Counted from the first letter of the stretch, positions 25,081 through 34,320 are shown. The stretch is 54,860 nt of DNA from Clostridia bacterium (GCA_017409475.1 JAFQSP010000015.1:1-54860); one strand, 5' to 3'. Made by a program: numbers and translations. Notes: generated by a model not told the origin, from the letters alone.

Positions 25081-27273
25081 ATGACGGTTAACTACGACGG
25101 AAGGTTCGAAACCCTTGTCAGCCTGCTCAAAAAACAGGGAGACTCATTCGACCGCGACCTTATCAAAAAAGCGTATGACGTGGCAATAGAAAAACATGAG
25201 GGGCAAAAGCGCCTTTCAGGAGAGCCGTTTTTTATTCACCCTTTTTCAGTAGCATGTATCACAGCGAAGCTCGGTATGGACTCGGAATCGGTGGCCGCCG
25301 CTTTGCTTCATGATGCGGTCGAGGATACTGACCTTTCGATAAATGACGTAAAGCGTGATTTCGGCGAAACGATAGCAATGCTTGTTGACGGAGTTACAAA
25401 GCTCGGAAAAATCAGCTACGTTTCGAAGGAAGAGCTCCAAGCCGAAAATGTCAGAAAAATGTTTATCGCGATGTCGGAGGACATTCGCGTTATTATCATC
25501 AAGCTTTGCGACCGACTTCATAATATGCGAACTATCGACGCCCAAACCGAGCTTAAACAGCTCGATAAATCGCGCGAAACACTCGAAATTTATGCGCCTA
25601 TTGCTCACCGACTCGGTATCCGAGCCGTAAAGGAGGAGCTCGAGGACCTTGCTATTAAGCACCTCGACCCTGTTGCCTATGCCGATATCGAAGGTCAGCT
25701 TGAAAAAAATAGGGAATACCGCCTCAGATATATTGAAAGCATAAAAGATTTACTGCGCGAAAAGCTCGACGGAAGTATTCCCAACCTTTCTATCGAGGGA
25801 CGAGTAAAGTCAATTCACGGCATATACCGAAAAATGTATATGCAGAGCAAGCAGTTTGAAGAAATTTATGATATTTATGCTGTTCGAGTTATCGTAAACA
25901 CGGTTACCGATTGCTACAACGTGCTTGGAATGGTTCACGAAATGTTCCGACCGATTCCGGGACGCTTTAAGGACTATATTTCAACGCCGAAATCGAATAT
26001 GTATCAGTCGCTTCACACCACTGTAATCGGTAAAAAAGGTGCACCATTTGAGGTTCAGATTCGTACCTGGGATATGCACTATACCGCCGAATACGGTATT
26101 GCTGCCCATTGGAAGTATAAAGAGGGTGTCAGCGGCTCTGACGAACGCTTTGAGGAGCGTCTTGCTTGGATTAGACGAATGCTCGAAAATCAGAGCGAGT
26201 CGGATGATATTGAAGAAATTGTACGTACGATAAAGACCGACCTTGCCCCAGAGGACGTATTTTGCGTTACTCCCGGCGGTGATTTAATAAGCCTGCCTGC
26301 CGGCTCAACGGCAATCGACTTTGCCTATGCCATTCATTCGGCGGTAGGAAACCGAATGGTCGGAGCAAAGGCAAACGGTCGAATTGTACCCATTGATTAC
26401 GTTATTTCGACGGGTGACGTTGTCGAAATTCTGACCACCAATCAGCAGGGCCACGGCCCAAGCCGAGATTGGCTTAAAATAGTTAAAACAAGCGAAGCCA
26501 GGTCAAAAATTCGTGCCTGGTTTAAGAAGGAACGCTATGCCGAAAACGTCGAGGAAGGTCAGAAAGAGGTTGAGCGCGAGTTTAGACGTGCGGCAATCAA
26601 TCTTTCCGACAAGGAAATGGAAAAATTTATTGCCGATATTGCCGAGCGTCAGCATTGTTCTTCAATAGACGATTTTTATAATAAAATCGGCTACGGCGGT
26701 ATAATTCTTTCGCGCATAATGCCGAGGGTTCGCGAGGACTATCTGCATAAAATCAAGGTTAATCATCCCGTCGACGTTTCGGGTGCCGTTATGGATAACC
26801 GAGCAACCAGCCGTTCGCATGACGGAGTCGAAATTGAGGGAATTGATAACTGCCTAATCAAATTGTCCCGTTGCTGTAATCCGATTCCGGGAGATAATAT
26901 CGTCGGCTTTATTACAAGGGGTCACGGCGTTTCAATTCATAAGAGGGAATGCCCTAATGTGCCAAAGGATTTAGAAGCCTGCGACCAGCCGGAAAGATGG
27001 ATTCCTGCACGCTGGGGTGAACAGTCGGCAAAGGAATTTGTCGCAGGACTTTATATATTTGCATTCGACCGATTTGGACTTCTTGCCGACGTTACAACGG
27101 CAATTGCGAATATGCGAGTGCTTATTAACCGAATCAACACTCACGCGCTTAAAAACGGCAACTACGCGATTGAACTCGAGGTAAAAATCGAAAGCCAGGA
27201 GCAGATAAAGGCGATTATTGCCAAGCTGTCAAAGATTGACGGAATCATCTCGGTAGATAGACAGAAAGGTTGA
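25081..27273 (+). CDS. rel: Bifunctional (p)ppGpp synthetase/hydrolase (RelA/SpoT, Rel)
   Basis: A 730-residue stringent-response enzyme. Hydrolase domain: FIHPFSVA and LLHDAVEDTD (His near 53, HD near 77-78), intact, so it should degrade (p)ppGpp. Synthetase domain (about 235-350): GRVKSIHGIYRKM and DIYAVRVIV, with SMYQSLHTTV-type nucleotide contacts (here KSNMYQSLHTTVIG). A TGS domain (about 395-455; DVFCVTPGGDLISLPAGSTAIDFAYAIHSAVG) and a C-terminal ACT domain (about 655-728) sense the ribosome. It starts 3 bases after the recJ stop and is followed closely by dtd. Confidence 0.95.
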   Translation: MTVNYDGRFETLVSLLKKQGDSFDRDLIKKAYDVAIEKHEGQKRLSGEPFFIHPFSVACITAKLGMDSESVAAALLHDAVEDTDLSINDVKRDFGETIAMLVDGVTKLGKISYVSKEELQAENVRKMFIAMSEDIRVIIIKLCDRLHNMRTIDAQTELKQLDKSRETLEIYAPIAHRLGIRAVKEELEDLAIKHLDPVAYADIEGQLEKNREYRLRYIESIKDLLREKLDGSIPNLSIEGRVKSIHGIYRKMYMQSKQFEEIYDIYAVRVIVNTVTDCYNVLGMVHEMFRPIPGRFKDYISTPKSNMYQSLHTTVIGKKGAPFEVQIRTWDMHYTAEYGIAAHWKYKEGVSGSDERFEERLAWIRRMLENQSESDDIEEIVRTIKTDLAPEDVFCVTPGGDLISLPAGSTAIDFAYAIHSAVGNRMVGAKANGRIVPIDYVISTGDVVEILTTNQQGHGPSRDWLKIVKTSEARSKIRAWFKKERYAENVEEGQKEVEREFRRAAINLSDKEMEKFIADIAERQHCSSIDDFYNKIGYGGIILSRIMPRVREDYLHKIKVNHPVDVSGAVMDNRATSRSHDGVEIEGIDNCLIKLSRCCNPIPGDNIVGFITRGHGVSIHKRECPNVPKDLEACDQPERWIPARWGEQSAKEFVAGLYIFAFDRFGLLADVTTAIANMRVLINRINTHALKNGNYAIELEVKIESQEQIKAIIAKLSKIDGIISVDRQKG

Positions 27274-27283
27274 TAATTTCGAA

Positions 27284-27733
27284 ATGAAATGTGTAATTCA
27301 GCGGGTTTTAAGCTCGGCTGTTTCGGTCGACGGAAATATTGTCGGCGAAATTCAAAAGGGGTTTTTAATTCTTCTCGGAGTTGCCGAGGGTGACACCGAA
27401 GCCGATGCCGAAAAACTTGCAAAGAAAATTTCTCTTATGCGTGTTTTTGAGGACGGCGAGGGAAAAATGAATTTATCGGTGCAGGATATCGGCGGCGAAA
27501 TTCTCGTTGTCAGCCAGTTTACCCTTTGTGCCGATTGTAAAAAAGGGAATAGACCGTCATTTGTCGGCGCAATGCGCCCTGAGGGAGCTACACGTCTTTA
27601 CGAATTGTTTATGGCTATGCTCAAGGATAACGGAGTGAAAAAGGTGGCCCACGGAATTTTCGGCGCCGATATGAAGGTGTCACTTGTAAATGACGGACCC
27701 GTGACAATCATTCTTGATACGGAGATGCTTTAA
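27284..27733 (+). CDS. dtd: D-aminoacyl-tRNA deacylase
   Basis: A 149-residue cytoplasmic editing enzyme that removes D-amino acids (and Gly from tRNA-Ala) from mischarged tRNA. Both active-site motifs are present: SQFTL (about 78-82) and VNDGPVT (about 137-143, the NxGPxT-type motif). The N-terminus MKCVIQRVLSSAVSVDG is typical and the length matches E. coli Dtd (145). It is placed immediately after rel, as in many Firmicutes, and its stop codon shares one base with the next ATG. Confidence 0.95.
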   Translation: MKCVIQRVLSSAVSVDGNIVGEIQKGFLILLGVAEGDTEADAEKLAKKISLMRVFEDGEGKMNLSVQDIGGEILVVSQFTLCADCKKGNRPSFVGAMRPEGATRLYELFMAMLKDNGVKKVAHGIFGADMKVSLVNDGPVTIILDTEML

Positions 27734-28332
27734 TGAAAATCGAAACCATTTGTGTTAACGATATAGCCTGCAACACCTATATCGTCACCGATGAAAAAAG
27801 CGGTGACGTTGCGATTATCGACCCTGCGTTTTTTCTTGATAAACTGAAAAATGTGGTTGAGCCGATAAAGGACAGGGTGAAGTATATTCTCCTTACCCAC
27901 CGCCATTTTGACCATATTTTAGGCGCTGCAGGAATAAAGAAAATGTGTCCTAATGCGAAAATTGCGGTTCATTTTCTCGATGCCGATTGCCTTATTTCAA
28001 AGGAAGAAAGCGCATTTAACGAATTTGCCCATATGATTCCGCACGACCAGGAATACGTGAATGCGGATATTCTTCTTTCCGACGGGGATGAGATTCGCCT
28101 TGGCGAAACGGTGTTTAGAGTTATGCATACGCCAGGACATTCGGCTGGTAGCGTAATGTTTATTTCGGACGGAATTATATTCAGCGGCGATACCATTTTT
28201 GACGGTGCAATCGGCCGCTGCGATTTAAAAACGGGAAGCATGCGTGAAATGCGCTCATCGCTGAGAAAAATTCGCAGTATGGACGGCGAATATACCGTTT
28301 ATTCAGGACATGGAAACTCGTTTTCACTCTAA
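27733..28332 (+). CDS. MBL-fold metallohydrolase (glyoxalase II-like)
   Basis: A 199-residue protein with the zinc-binding THRHFDH motif at residues 55-61, a second His in HTPGHSAGSV and an Asp in FSGDTIFDGAIGR, then YSGHGN at the C-terminus. It is shorter than true glyoxalase II (about 250) and lacks the C-terminal substrate domain, placing it with YcbL/YqgX-like type hydrolases that act on thioesters of unknown identity. It overlaps dtd by one base (TAATG), so the genes are cotranscribed. Confidence 0.85.
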   Translation: MKIETICVNDIACNTYIVTDEKSGDVAIIDPAFFLDKLKNVVEPIKDRVKYILLTHRHFDHILGAAGIKKMCPNAKIAVHFLDADCLISKEESAFNEFAHMIPHDQEYVNADILLSDGDEIRLGETVFRVMHTPGHSAGSVMFISDGIIFSGDTIFDGAIGRCDLKTGSMREMRSSLRKIRSMDGEYTVYSGHGNSFSL

Positions 28333-28357
28333 AAAATCTGATTTTTAAGGAAATTTT

Positions 28358-29836
28358 ATGATTTTATATATCGAAGGACATGGCTTTAAATACGAGCTTG
28401 AAAATATTTGTCGCCTTTTCTTTCCGTTCGAGAAAATAGAGGTTTTATGCGACCAAAAGGTTGCTGACACCGACCGAATGGCTTTTGCGATGAGAAGAAT
28501 TATTGACGATAAAGCAGAACTTTACGTCAAATTTTGCGACAAGGAATATAAAAAAGAGGACAGCATCACCCTTTCGCTCGAAACTCCCGATTTTGAAAAG
28601 GAATGTGAGCGAATTTTAGCCGTTATGCTGTATAAGCAGCTATGCGAATTTACCGCAACCGAGCCTAAATGGGGCATACTGACTGGGGTTCGACCGGGTA
28701 AGCTTATGCGCCGAATGGCCGACAGCGACGGTGAAGAGGCGGCGATAAATTATTTTTCCGAAAAGCTCCTTTGCAGCAGGGAAAAAATTGACCTTGCACT
28801 CGAGGCGTCGCGTACCGAGGAAAGCATCATTAATCTTTCCCGACCCGACAGCTTCAGCCTGTACGTTTCGGTGCCTTTTTGCCCGACAAGATGCAGCTAT
28901 TGCTCCTTTGTTTCCCACTCGATTGAGCAGGCAAAAAAGCTGATTGACCCGTATGTTGACCTTGCTTGTAAAGAAATTGAATATACCGCCGAAATAGCAA
29001 AACGGCTTAATTTACATTTAGAAACGGTGTATATCGGCGGAGGTACTCCTACCGCCATTTCGGCCGACCGGCTCGACCGAATCATGAAGGCGATAAACGG
29101 CTCGTTTGACTTAAGCGGTTGCCGCGAATTTACGGTTGAGGCGGGACGTCCCGATACAGTCACCGACGAAAAATTAGCGGTAATAAAGAAAAACGGAGCC
29201 ACCCGAATAAGCATAAATCCGCAAACCATGAGCAACCAGGTTCTTGAAAATATCGGTCGCCGTCATACCGCGGAGGAAACCGTTTCGGCGTTTAATATGG
29301 CTCGACGGCATGGTTTTGATAACATTAATATGGATTTGATTGTCGGATTGCCCGGTGATACATACGAAAGCTTTTGCGAAACGATGGAAAAAATTCGTTC
29401 ACTCGACCCCGAAAGCGTAACCGTCCACACCCTTTCAATGAAACGCTCGTCGAGAATGACCATGGGCGGAGACCTTCCCGAAGCGGAATTGGGACGAGTT
29501 GCCGAGGAAATGCTCCGCTTTGCAAAGCAAGAGCTCAAAAAGAGCGGAATGAACCCATACTATCTCTATCGCCAGTCAAAAACGGTAGGAAATCTTGAAA
29601 ATACCGGCTTTGCAAAGGCGGGATACGAGGGACTTTATAACATATACATAATGGACGAGACCCATTCAATACTCGCCTGCGGTGCTTCTGCGGTCACAAA
29701 ACTGCGGTCGCAAGGCGGATATATCGAGCGGATTTTTAATTATAAGTATCCGTACGAGTATATCGACAGATTTGAGGAAATGCTAAACCGTAAGCAAGGT
29801 ATCGAGCAGTTTTATGCATCATATCCGATTGAATAA
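28358..29836 (+). CDS. hemZ: HemZ, coproporphyrinogen dehydrogenase-like radical SAM protein
   Basis: A 492-residue protein with an N-terminal HemZ-specific region (about 1-160) followed by a HemN-type radical SAM domain. CPTRCSYCSF provides Cys175, Cys179 and Cys182 for the 4Fe-4S cluster. TVYIGGGTPTAI, EAGRPDT, RISINPQTM and MDLIVGLPGD are the conserved SAM-barrel segments. HemZ is described as an oxygen-independent coproporphyrinogen oxidase in Bacillus, but in Clostridia without haem synthesis the role is uncertain, and no haem gene is nearby. The neighbourhood rel-dtd-MBL-hemZ is conserved in Firmicutes. Confidence 0.9.
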   Translation: MILYIEGHGFKYELENICRLFFPFEKIEVLCDQKVADTDRMAFAMRRIIDDKAELYVKFCDKEYKKEDSITLSLETPDFEKECERILAVMLYKQLCEFTATEPKWGILTGVRPGKLMRRMADSDGEEAAINYFSEKLLCSREKIDLALEASRTEESIINLSRPDSFSLYVSVPFCPTRCSYCSFVSHSIEQAKKLIDPYVDLACKEIEYTAEIAKRLNLHLETVYIGGGTPTAISADRLDRIMKAINGSFDLSGCREFTVEAGRPDTVTDEKLAVIKKNGATRISINPQTMSNQVLENIGRRHTAEETVSAFNMARRHGFDNINMDLIVGLPGDTYESFCETMEKIRSLDPESVTVHTLSMKRSSRMTMGGDLPEAELGRVAEEMLRFAKQELKKSGMNPYYLYRQSKTVGNLENTGFAKAGYEGLYNIYIMDETHSILACGASAVTKLRSQGGYIERIFNYKYPYEYIDRFEEMLNRKQGIEQFYASYPIE

Positions 29837-29855
29837 AGTTTAAGGAGAATGTATT

Positions 29856-30212
29856 ATGACATCATTCGAAAACGCAGTAGCAAAGACAAAGGAATATTTC
29901 GATATTGCCTGTAAAAAGACGGGCGAATTTGTTGATTTGCAGAAATTAAAGGTTAATGCGGCGTCCATTCGCAACGCTATTGAAAAGGACTATGCAAGCA
30001 TTGGAAAAATGTATTATGACGGACAAAAGAGGTCAAAGGACTATTCCGACGCAATAAATGCCGTTATGGCCGACATCGACGGAAGAAAGAATGAGCTTGC
30101 CGAAATTGAGGATAAAATCAGACAGGCGCAGGGAGAAAACTTCTGCGACAGATGCGGAGTGCAGAATTCTGATGACTCGGATTTTTGCCGAAAATGCGGC
30201 AAAAAACTTTAA
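29856..30212 (+). CDS. Small zinc-ribbon protein with a helical N-terminal domain
   Basis: A 118-residue protein. Residues 1-93 are predicted almost wholly helical and charged, probably a coiled coil; the end (FCDRCGVQNSDDSDFCRKCGKKL) is a classic two-CxxC zinc ribbon. No membrane segment. A TAAGGAG ribosome site precedes the ATG. This arrangement is common in Clostridia and may serve as an adaptor, but its function is unknown. It sits 20 bases after hemZ and 21 bases before the nucleosidase gene. Confidence 0.75.
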   Translation: MTSFENAVAKTKEYFDIACKKTGEFVDLQKLKVNAASIRNAIEKDYASIGKMYYDGQKRSKDYSDAINAVMADIDGRKNELAEIEDKIRQAQGENFCDRCGVQNSDDSDFCRKCGKKL

Positions 30213-30232
30213 TAAAATCGGGAGAAACTAAA

Positions 30233-30946
30233 ATGAATGTTAAAAAAATCGGCATAATTATTGCCGACGATATGGAATATACCCCTTTTGAAAAGAGAAT
30301 TGCCGACCTTTCGGCCACCCAATCAACCCTACTTGGTAGAAAATGCCACACCTTTATTTTAAAGAGCGGTGAGCGCTCGGTTGAGGTGGTTACAGTACAT
30401 TGTGGAATTGGAAAGGTGAATGCCGCGGCGGCAACAGCCTTCATAATTGCTAATGGTGCCGATTGCATTATCAATACCGGTCTTTCGGGCGGAATTAATC
30501 ATATCGGACGCGGAATGATAACCCTTCCCGACCGACTTATTGAGCATGATTTTGACCTTACCGTGCTCGGCTACGACTTTGCCGCAAAGCCGCAAAAGGA
30601 CTATATTTATACCGCAAGTGACGAGCTTAATCGTGCGTTTTTATCGGTCTGCCCTAATGCAAAGGTTGGAATGATGGTTACGGGCGATTGCTTTGTCAGC
30701 AACAGCGAGCTAAAAAATACGCTTATCGACCGTTTTGATGCCGTCAGCTGTGATATGGAATCGGCTGCGGTTGCGTCGGTTTGCCATTTTGCAGGGGTGC
30801 CCTTTACCGCTGTTCGTCGAGTTTCCGACGATGCGGGAGAAAACGCTAACGAGGCATATTCCGATATGAATAATAGGGAAGAGGATACCCTCGCAGAAAT
30901 AGTAATTGACGGACTTATTGCCGCCCTCGACAGCTACATAATTTAA
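30233..30946 (+). CDS. mtnN: 5'-methylthioadenosine/S-adenosylhomocysteine nucleosidase
   Basis: A 237-residue enzyme of the purine nucleoside phosphorylase fold, splitting adenine from MTA, SAH and 5'-deoxyadenosine in methionine salvage and radical SAM clean-up. Visible: HCGIGKVNAAAATAFII, NTGLSGGIN, SGDCF-type loop (TGDCFVSN), and the active-site CDMESAAVASVC with its Met-Glu pair, followed by RRVSDDA containing the catalytic Asp. ATG 30233 has GGGAGA 8 bases upstream. Its role fits a genome rich in radical SAM enzymes, two of which are in this window. Confidence 0.9.
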   Translation: MNVKKIGIIIADDMEYTPFEKRIADLSATQSTLLGRKCHTFILKSGERSVEVVTVHCGIGKVNAAAATAFIIANGADCIINTGLSGGINHIGRGMITLPDRLIEHDFDLTVLGYDFAAKPQKDYIYTASDELNRAFLSVCPNAKVGMMVTGDCFVSNSELKNTLIDRFDAVSCDMESAAVASVCHFAGVPFTAVRRVSDDAGENANEAYSDMNNREEDTLAEIVIDGLIAALDSYII

Positions 30947-30962
30947 GGAGACGCTCGGTTTT

Positions 30963-32735
30963 ATGAAAAAAACAGCAACAAGAAAACATCAAAATTTATT
31001 ACAAGGCTCGCTTATTTTAGGTGTAGCCGTCCTTCTTGTAAAAATAATCGGTGCAATTTATAAAATTCCGCTTGGCTGGGTGCTCGGCGGTGTAGGAAGT
31101 GGCTATTTCAGTATAGCCTATGATATATATCTGCCTATTTTTTCGATAGCTATGACGGGCTTGCCGGTAGCAATTTCGCGACTGGTAGCCGAAAGTGTAT
31201 CGGAGGGAAGATTCAGAGACACCAAGCAAATTTTAAAGGTGTCAAAGCGACTATTCTTCGTTGTCGGATTGGTTTGCTTTGCTATTCTTGCGGCGGCAAT
31301 TCCGATTTATATTAAATATATTGACGAGCCGAATGCCTTTTGGCCGATGATGGCAATAGCGCCGTCGCTCATTTTCTGTTGCATAATGTCAACCTATCGC
31401 GGCTATTATGAGGGACTGCGAAACATGTATCCAACTGCATTTTCTCAGGTTATCGAGGCGCTCGGAAAGCTTGGTATCGGTCTTGTTTTAGCCTATGTGG
31501 CGAAGATTTTTCTTACCAACGAGTTTATCGCAAGCGGTACCATTCTCGGCCGTGAGGTAGTCCTTGACGGAAGTACGGCTACCTTGACCGAGGTTGCAAA
31601 TAAAATGATGATGCCTTATGTTGCATCCTGCGCAATTCTCGGGATTACGCTCGGCTCGGTGTTTGGCGCGCTTTATCTTGTTATCAGGCATAAGGTTAGC
31701 GGCGACAAGATTACAAAAGAGGAGCTTGAAGCATCACCCGAGCCTCAATCAAGCAAAAGCTATTTAAAAATGCTCGTTTTGATTGCCATACCGATTGTTC
31801 TCGGCTCGCTCACTACTCAAATTGCATCACTCGTTGACCTCACAATAGTAAAGGTGCAGCTAAAGTCGCTTATGGAAACCGATGCCGAGGCTGTTCGCGC
31901 CTGCTATGGCGAGGTTTTAAGCGGTCTTACTGATAAGGATATACCGACATTCCTTTACGGTTGCTACCGCAATTATGCCCATTCGCTTTATAATCTTGCG
32001 CCAACCATAACCTCGGTAATCGGTGTCAGCGCAATACCCATAATTGCAACTGCTTGGAAATCGAAGGATAGACTTGCGGTTAAAGAAAATCTCGAATCGA
32101 GTATAAGAGTTACTTCGCTTATCGCGTTCCCTGCCGGTGTAGGACTTTTTGTTCTGTCAAGTCAGGTTTTGTCGCTTCTTTATCCGAATAATGTGTCGGA
32201 GGTAGCGGTATCCTCCCCGATTTTACAGGTGCTTGGAATAACCTCTATCTTTGTCGCAATTACAATTCCCGAAACGAGTATGCTTCAGGCAATCGGAAAG
32301 CAAAAAATTCCGGTTTACAATATGCTGGTCGGCGTAGTATTGAAGGTAATGATAAATTATTTCCTTGTGGCGATTCCCGAGCTGAATATTGTTGGAGCGC
32401 CGGTAGGAACGGCTGTTTGCTACGCTTATATTTTCACCGCCAATCTCATTGCGCTGAGAAAGTATTCCGAGGTTAAGATAAATATAATCAGCACTATTAT
32501 AAAGCCTCTTTTGGCGGCGCTTGTATGCGGCGGTGCCGCTTACGGAACCAATTTGATTTTGACCTCGTGGCGTGGACAGGGAAGCTTTACAACGATAGTT
32601 TCTGTTGCCGCGGCAGGTGTAGCGTACATTCTTGCCTTAGGATTCACAAAAACTCTTACAAAAAATGATGTTACCATGCTTCCTAAGGGCCAAAAAATCG
32701 CAAAACTACTTGAAAAAATTGGGTGGATAGGTTAA
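30963..32735 (+). CDS. MATE/MVF-type lipid flippase of the SpoVB/YabM group
   Basis: A 590-residue protein with about 14 membrane spans (MVF fold). N-terminal segments GSLILGVAVLLVKIIGAIYKIPLG and YDIYLPIFSIAMTGLPVAISRLVAES are characteristic of SpoVB-like polysaccharide or lipid-linked precursor flippases. In Bacillus the neighbour of mazG (yabN) is yabM, a paralogue of spoVB, and the same order is seen here. The likely role is flipping a lipid-linked cell-wall or cortex precursor. Its start lies 16 bases after mtnN with a TAAGGAG site. Confidence 0.85.
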   Translation: MKKTATRKHQNLLQGSLILGVAVLLVKIIGAIYKIPLGWVLGGVGSGYFSIAYDIYLPIFSIAMTGLPVAISRLVAESVSEGRFRDTKQILKVSKRLFFVVGLVCFAILAAAIPIYIKYIDEPNAFWPMMAIAPSLIFCCIMSTYRGYYEGLRNMYPTAFSQVIEALGKLGIGLVLAYVAKIFLTNEFIASGTILGREVVLDGSTATLTEVANKMMMPYVASCAILGITLGSVFGALYLVIRHKVSGDKITKEELEASPEPQSSKSYLKMLVLIAIPIVLGSLTTQIASLVDLTIVKVQLKSLMETDAEAVRACYGEVLSGLTDKDIPTFLYGCYRNYAHSLYNLAPTITSVIGVSAIPIIATAWKSKDRLAVKENLESSIRVTSLIAFPAGVGLFVLSSQVLSLLYPNNVSEVAVSSPILQVLGITSIFVAITIPETSMLQAIGKQKIPVYNMLVGVVLKVMINYFLVAIPELNIVGAPVGTAVCYAYIFTANLIALRKYSEVKINIISTIIKPLLAALVCGGAAYGTNLILTSWRGQGSFTTIVSVAAAGVAYILALGFTKTLTKNDVTMLPKGQKIAKLLEKIGWIG

Positions 32736-32832
32736 AATAATAAGCAAAAAGTGGAATATATGGGAAAAATATGTGCAAAATTCATATATTTTGTGCCTGA
32801 TTATTATTAGAACGGCTGAAAATGGTGTTTAT

Positions 32833-33627
32833 ATGATTGACTTTAAGCAAAAAGAGAATTATGATATATATGACCTGATAAAAATTATGGAGCTTCTCCG
32901 CTCCGAGAACGGTTGCCCTTGGGATAGGGAACAGAATCACGAATCAATCCGTTCCAACGTTATTGAGGAGGCGTATGAAGTCGCCGACGCTATCGACAGC
33001 GGCTCAAAGGAAATGTTGGTTGAGGAGCTGGGCGACCTTTTGCTACAGGTTGTTTTTCACGCCCGAATGGACGAGGAAGCAGGCGGCTTTAATTTCGACG
33101 ATGTTTGCGACGGAATTTGCAAAAAGCTTGTTTACCGCCATCCCCATGTTTTCGGCGACATAGATGCAGATACATCCGACCAAGTGCTGAAAAACTGGGA
33201 CGCACTTAAAAAGAAGGAAAAGAAGCAAGAAAGCTTTACCGATACGCTTAACAGCGTACCAAAGGCGTTTCCCGCACTTATGCGCTCCCAAAAGGTTCAA
33301 AAGCGTGCGGCTCGTGCCGGGTTTGATTTTGATAACAAATCGGACGTGTACGACAAGGTTGCCGAGGAAATGGTCGAGCTTAGCGATGCCGATACACTTA
33401 ACGATAGCAAAAAGGTATTTGAGGAATACGGCGACCTGCTTTTTTCAGTAGTTAACCTTGCCAGGTTTTTAAATATCGATGCCGAGGAAGCACTTGCCGC
33501 ATCGACCGATAAATTTATATCCCGATTTGAAAAGGTCGAGCAGCTCGCAATCGAGAGAGGCATTGATATGCCCAATACCCCGATAACCGAGCTGGACAAG
33601 CTCTGGGACCAAGCAAAGGGAAAGTAA
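32833..33627 (+). CDS. mazG: Nucleoside triphosphate pyrophosphohydrolase MazG
   Basis: A 264-residue protein with two MazG repeats. The first has ENGCPWDREQNHESIRSNVIEEAYEVADAI and EELGDLLLQVVFHARM, giving the EExxE-x12-28-ExxD metal site; the second has VAEEMVELSDA and EEYGDLLFSVVNLARF. It hydrolyses noncanonical and canonical NTPs to NMP and pyrophosphate. Unlike Bacillus YabN there is no N-terminal tetrapyrrole methylase domain, since length and start match stand-alone MazG. ATG 32833 is chosen over GTG 32773 because homology begins there; its ribosome site is weak. Confidence 0.9.
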   Translation: MIDFKQKENYDIYDLIKIMELLRSENGCPWDREQNHESIRSNVIEEAYEVADAIDSGSKEMLVEELGDLLLQVVFHARMDEEAGGFNFDDVCDGICKKLVYRHPHVFGDIDADTSDQVLKNWDALKKKEKKQESFTDTLNSVPKAFPALMRSQKVQKRAARAGFDFDNKSDVYDKVAEEMVELSDADTLNDSKKVFEEYGDLLFSVVNLARFLNIDAEEALAASTDKFISRFEKVEQLAIERGIDMPNTPITELDKLWDQAKGK

Positions 33628-33695
33628 TTTAAGTAAACTTTCTGACTGTAATAGGTTGGATAGAAATAAATAATTTTTAATTGGAGGATTTACTC

Positions 33696-33971
33696 ATGAA
33701 CAAGACAGAACTTATCGCTGCAGTTGCAGAAAAAGCTGCTATTTCAAAGAAGGACGCTGACAAGGCTATTGCTGCTTTCGTTGATTCTATCACCGAAGCT
33801 CTTAAAGCCGGTGACAAGGTTCAGCTCGTAGGCTTCGGTACATTCGAGGTTCGTGAACGCGCAGCTCGTACAGGCCGCAATCCTAAGACAAAGGAAACCA
33901 TCACAATCGCAGCTTCAAAGGCTCCCGCTTTCAAGGCTGGTAAGGCTTTCAAGGAAGCTATTGATAAGTAA
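33696..33971 (+). CDS. hup: HU family DNA-binding protein
   Basis: A 91-residue nucleoid protein with the HU signature [26 protein letters not shown] (about 46-71), whose beta arms bend DNA. The start at [10 protein letters not shown] is fixed by GGAGG 9 bases upstream. Its codons are strongly biased to GCT, AAG and CGT, unlike its neighbours, as expected of a highly expressed gene. It is inserted between mazG and the rqcP gene, which are adjacent as yabN-yabO in Bacillus, and has its own strong terminator. Confidence 0.95.
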   Translation: MNKTELIAAVAEKAAISKKDADKAIAAFVDSITEALKAGDKVQLVGFGTFEVRERAARTGRNPKTKETITIAASKAPAFKAGKAFKEAIDK

Positions 33972-33988
33972 TTAACCTTATTAATGAC

Positions 33989-34016
33989 AAAACGGCTGCC
34001 AAAAGGCAGCCGTTTT
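33989..34016 (+). terminator. Terminator after the HU gene
   Basis: Perfect stem AAAACGGCTGCC / GGCAGCCGTTTT with an AAAA loop. Confidence 0.9.
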
Positions 34017-34044
34017 AATTCTTTTTTAATTGGAGTAAAAGGAA

Positions 34045-34284
34045 ATGCGACTCGATAAATTCTTAAAGGTGTCCCGACTTATAAAACGTCGCACAATCGC
34101 AAACGAGGCCTGCGACGCAGGAAGAGTTTCGGTCAACGGAAAGCAGGCACGAGCATCCTATGATGTAAAGATTGGCGACGTAATCGAAATGACCCTCGGC
34201 GCCAGAACGGTGAAGGTAAAGGTAGAAAAGGTCACCGAGGTTGCAAACAAGGAAACAGCACCTTTAATGTACACAGTGATATAA
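34045..34284 (+). CDS. rqcP: S4-domain RNA-binding protein RqcP (YabO)
   Basis: A 79-residue S4 domain: MRLDKFLKVSRLIKRRTIANEACDAGRVSVNGK. Bacillus RqcP (formerly YabO) binds the large subunit with RqcH and supports Ala-tail synthesis in ribosome rescue. Hsp15 is the other S4 relative but is longer. Placement before yabP-yabQ-divIC-yabR is that of Bacillus yabO, which supports the RqcP call. An AAAGGA site precedes the ATG by about 4 bases. Confidence 0.85.
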   Translation: MRLDKFLKVSRLIKRRTIANEACDAGRVSVNGKQARASYDVKIGDVIEMTLGARTVKVKVEKVTEVANKETAPLMYTVI

Positions 34285-34290
34285 AATTAA

Positions 34291-34320
34291 GTCATATATT
34301 CTTCCGTACGGACATATTTT
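34291..34320 (+). promoter_or_regulatory. Possible sigma-E promoter before yabP
   Basis: GTCATAT (34291-34297) and CATATTTT (34313-34320), 15 bp apart, resemble the sigma-E pattern (kmATATT, CATACAmT). Bacillus yabP-yabQ are in the sigma-E regulon. The short palindrome TCCGTACGGA lies in the spacer. Confidence 0.35.
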
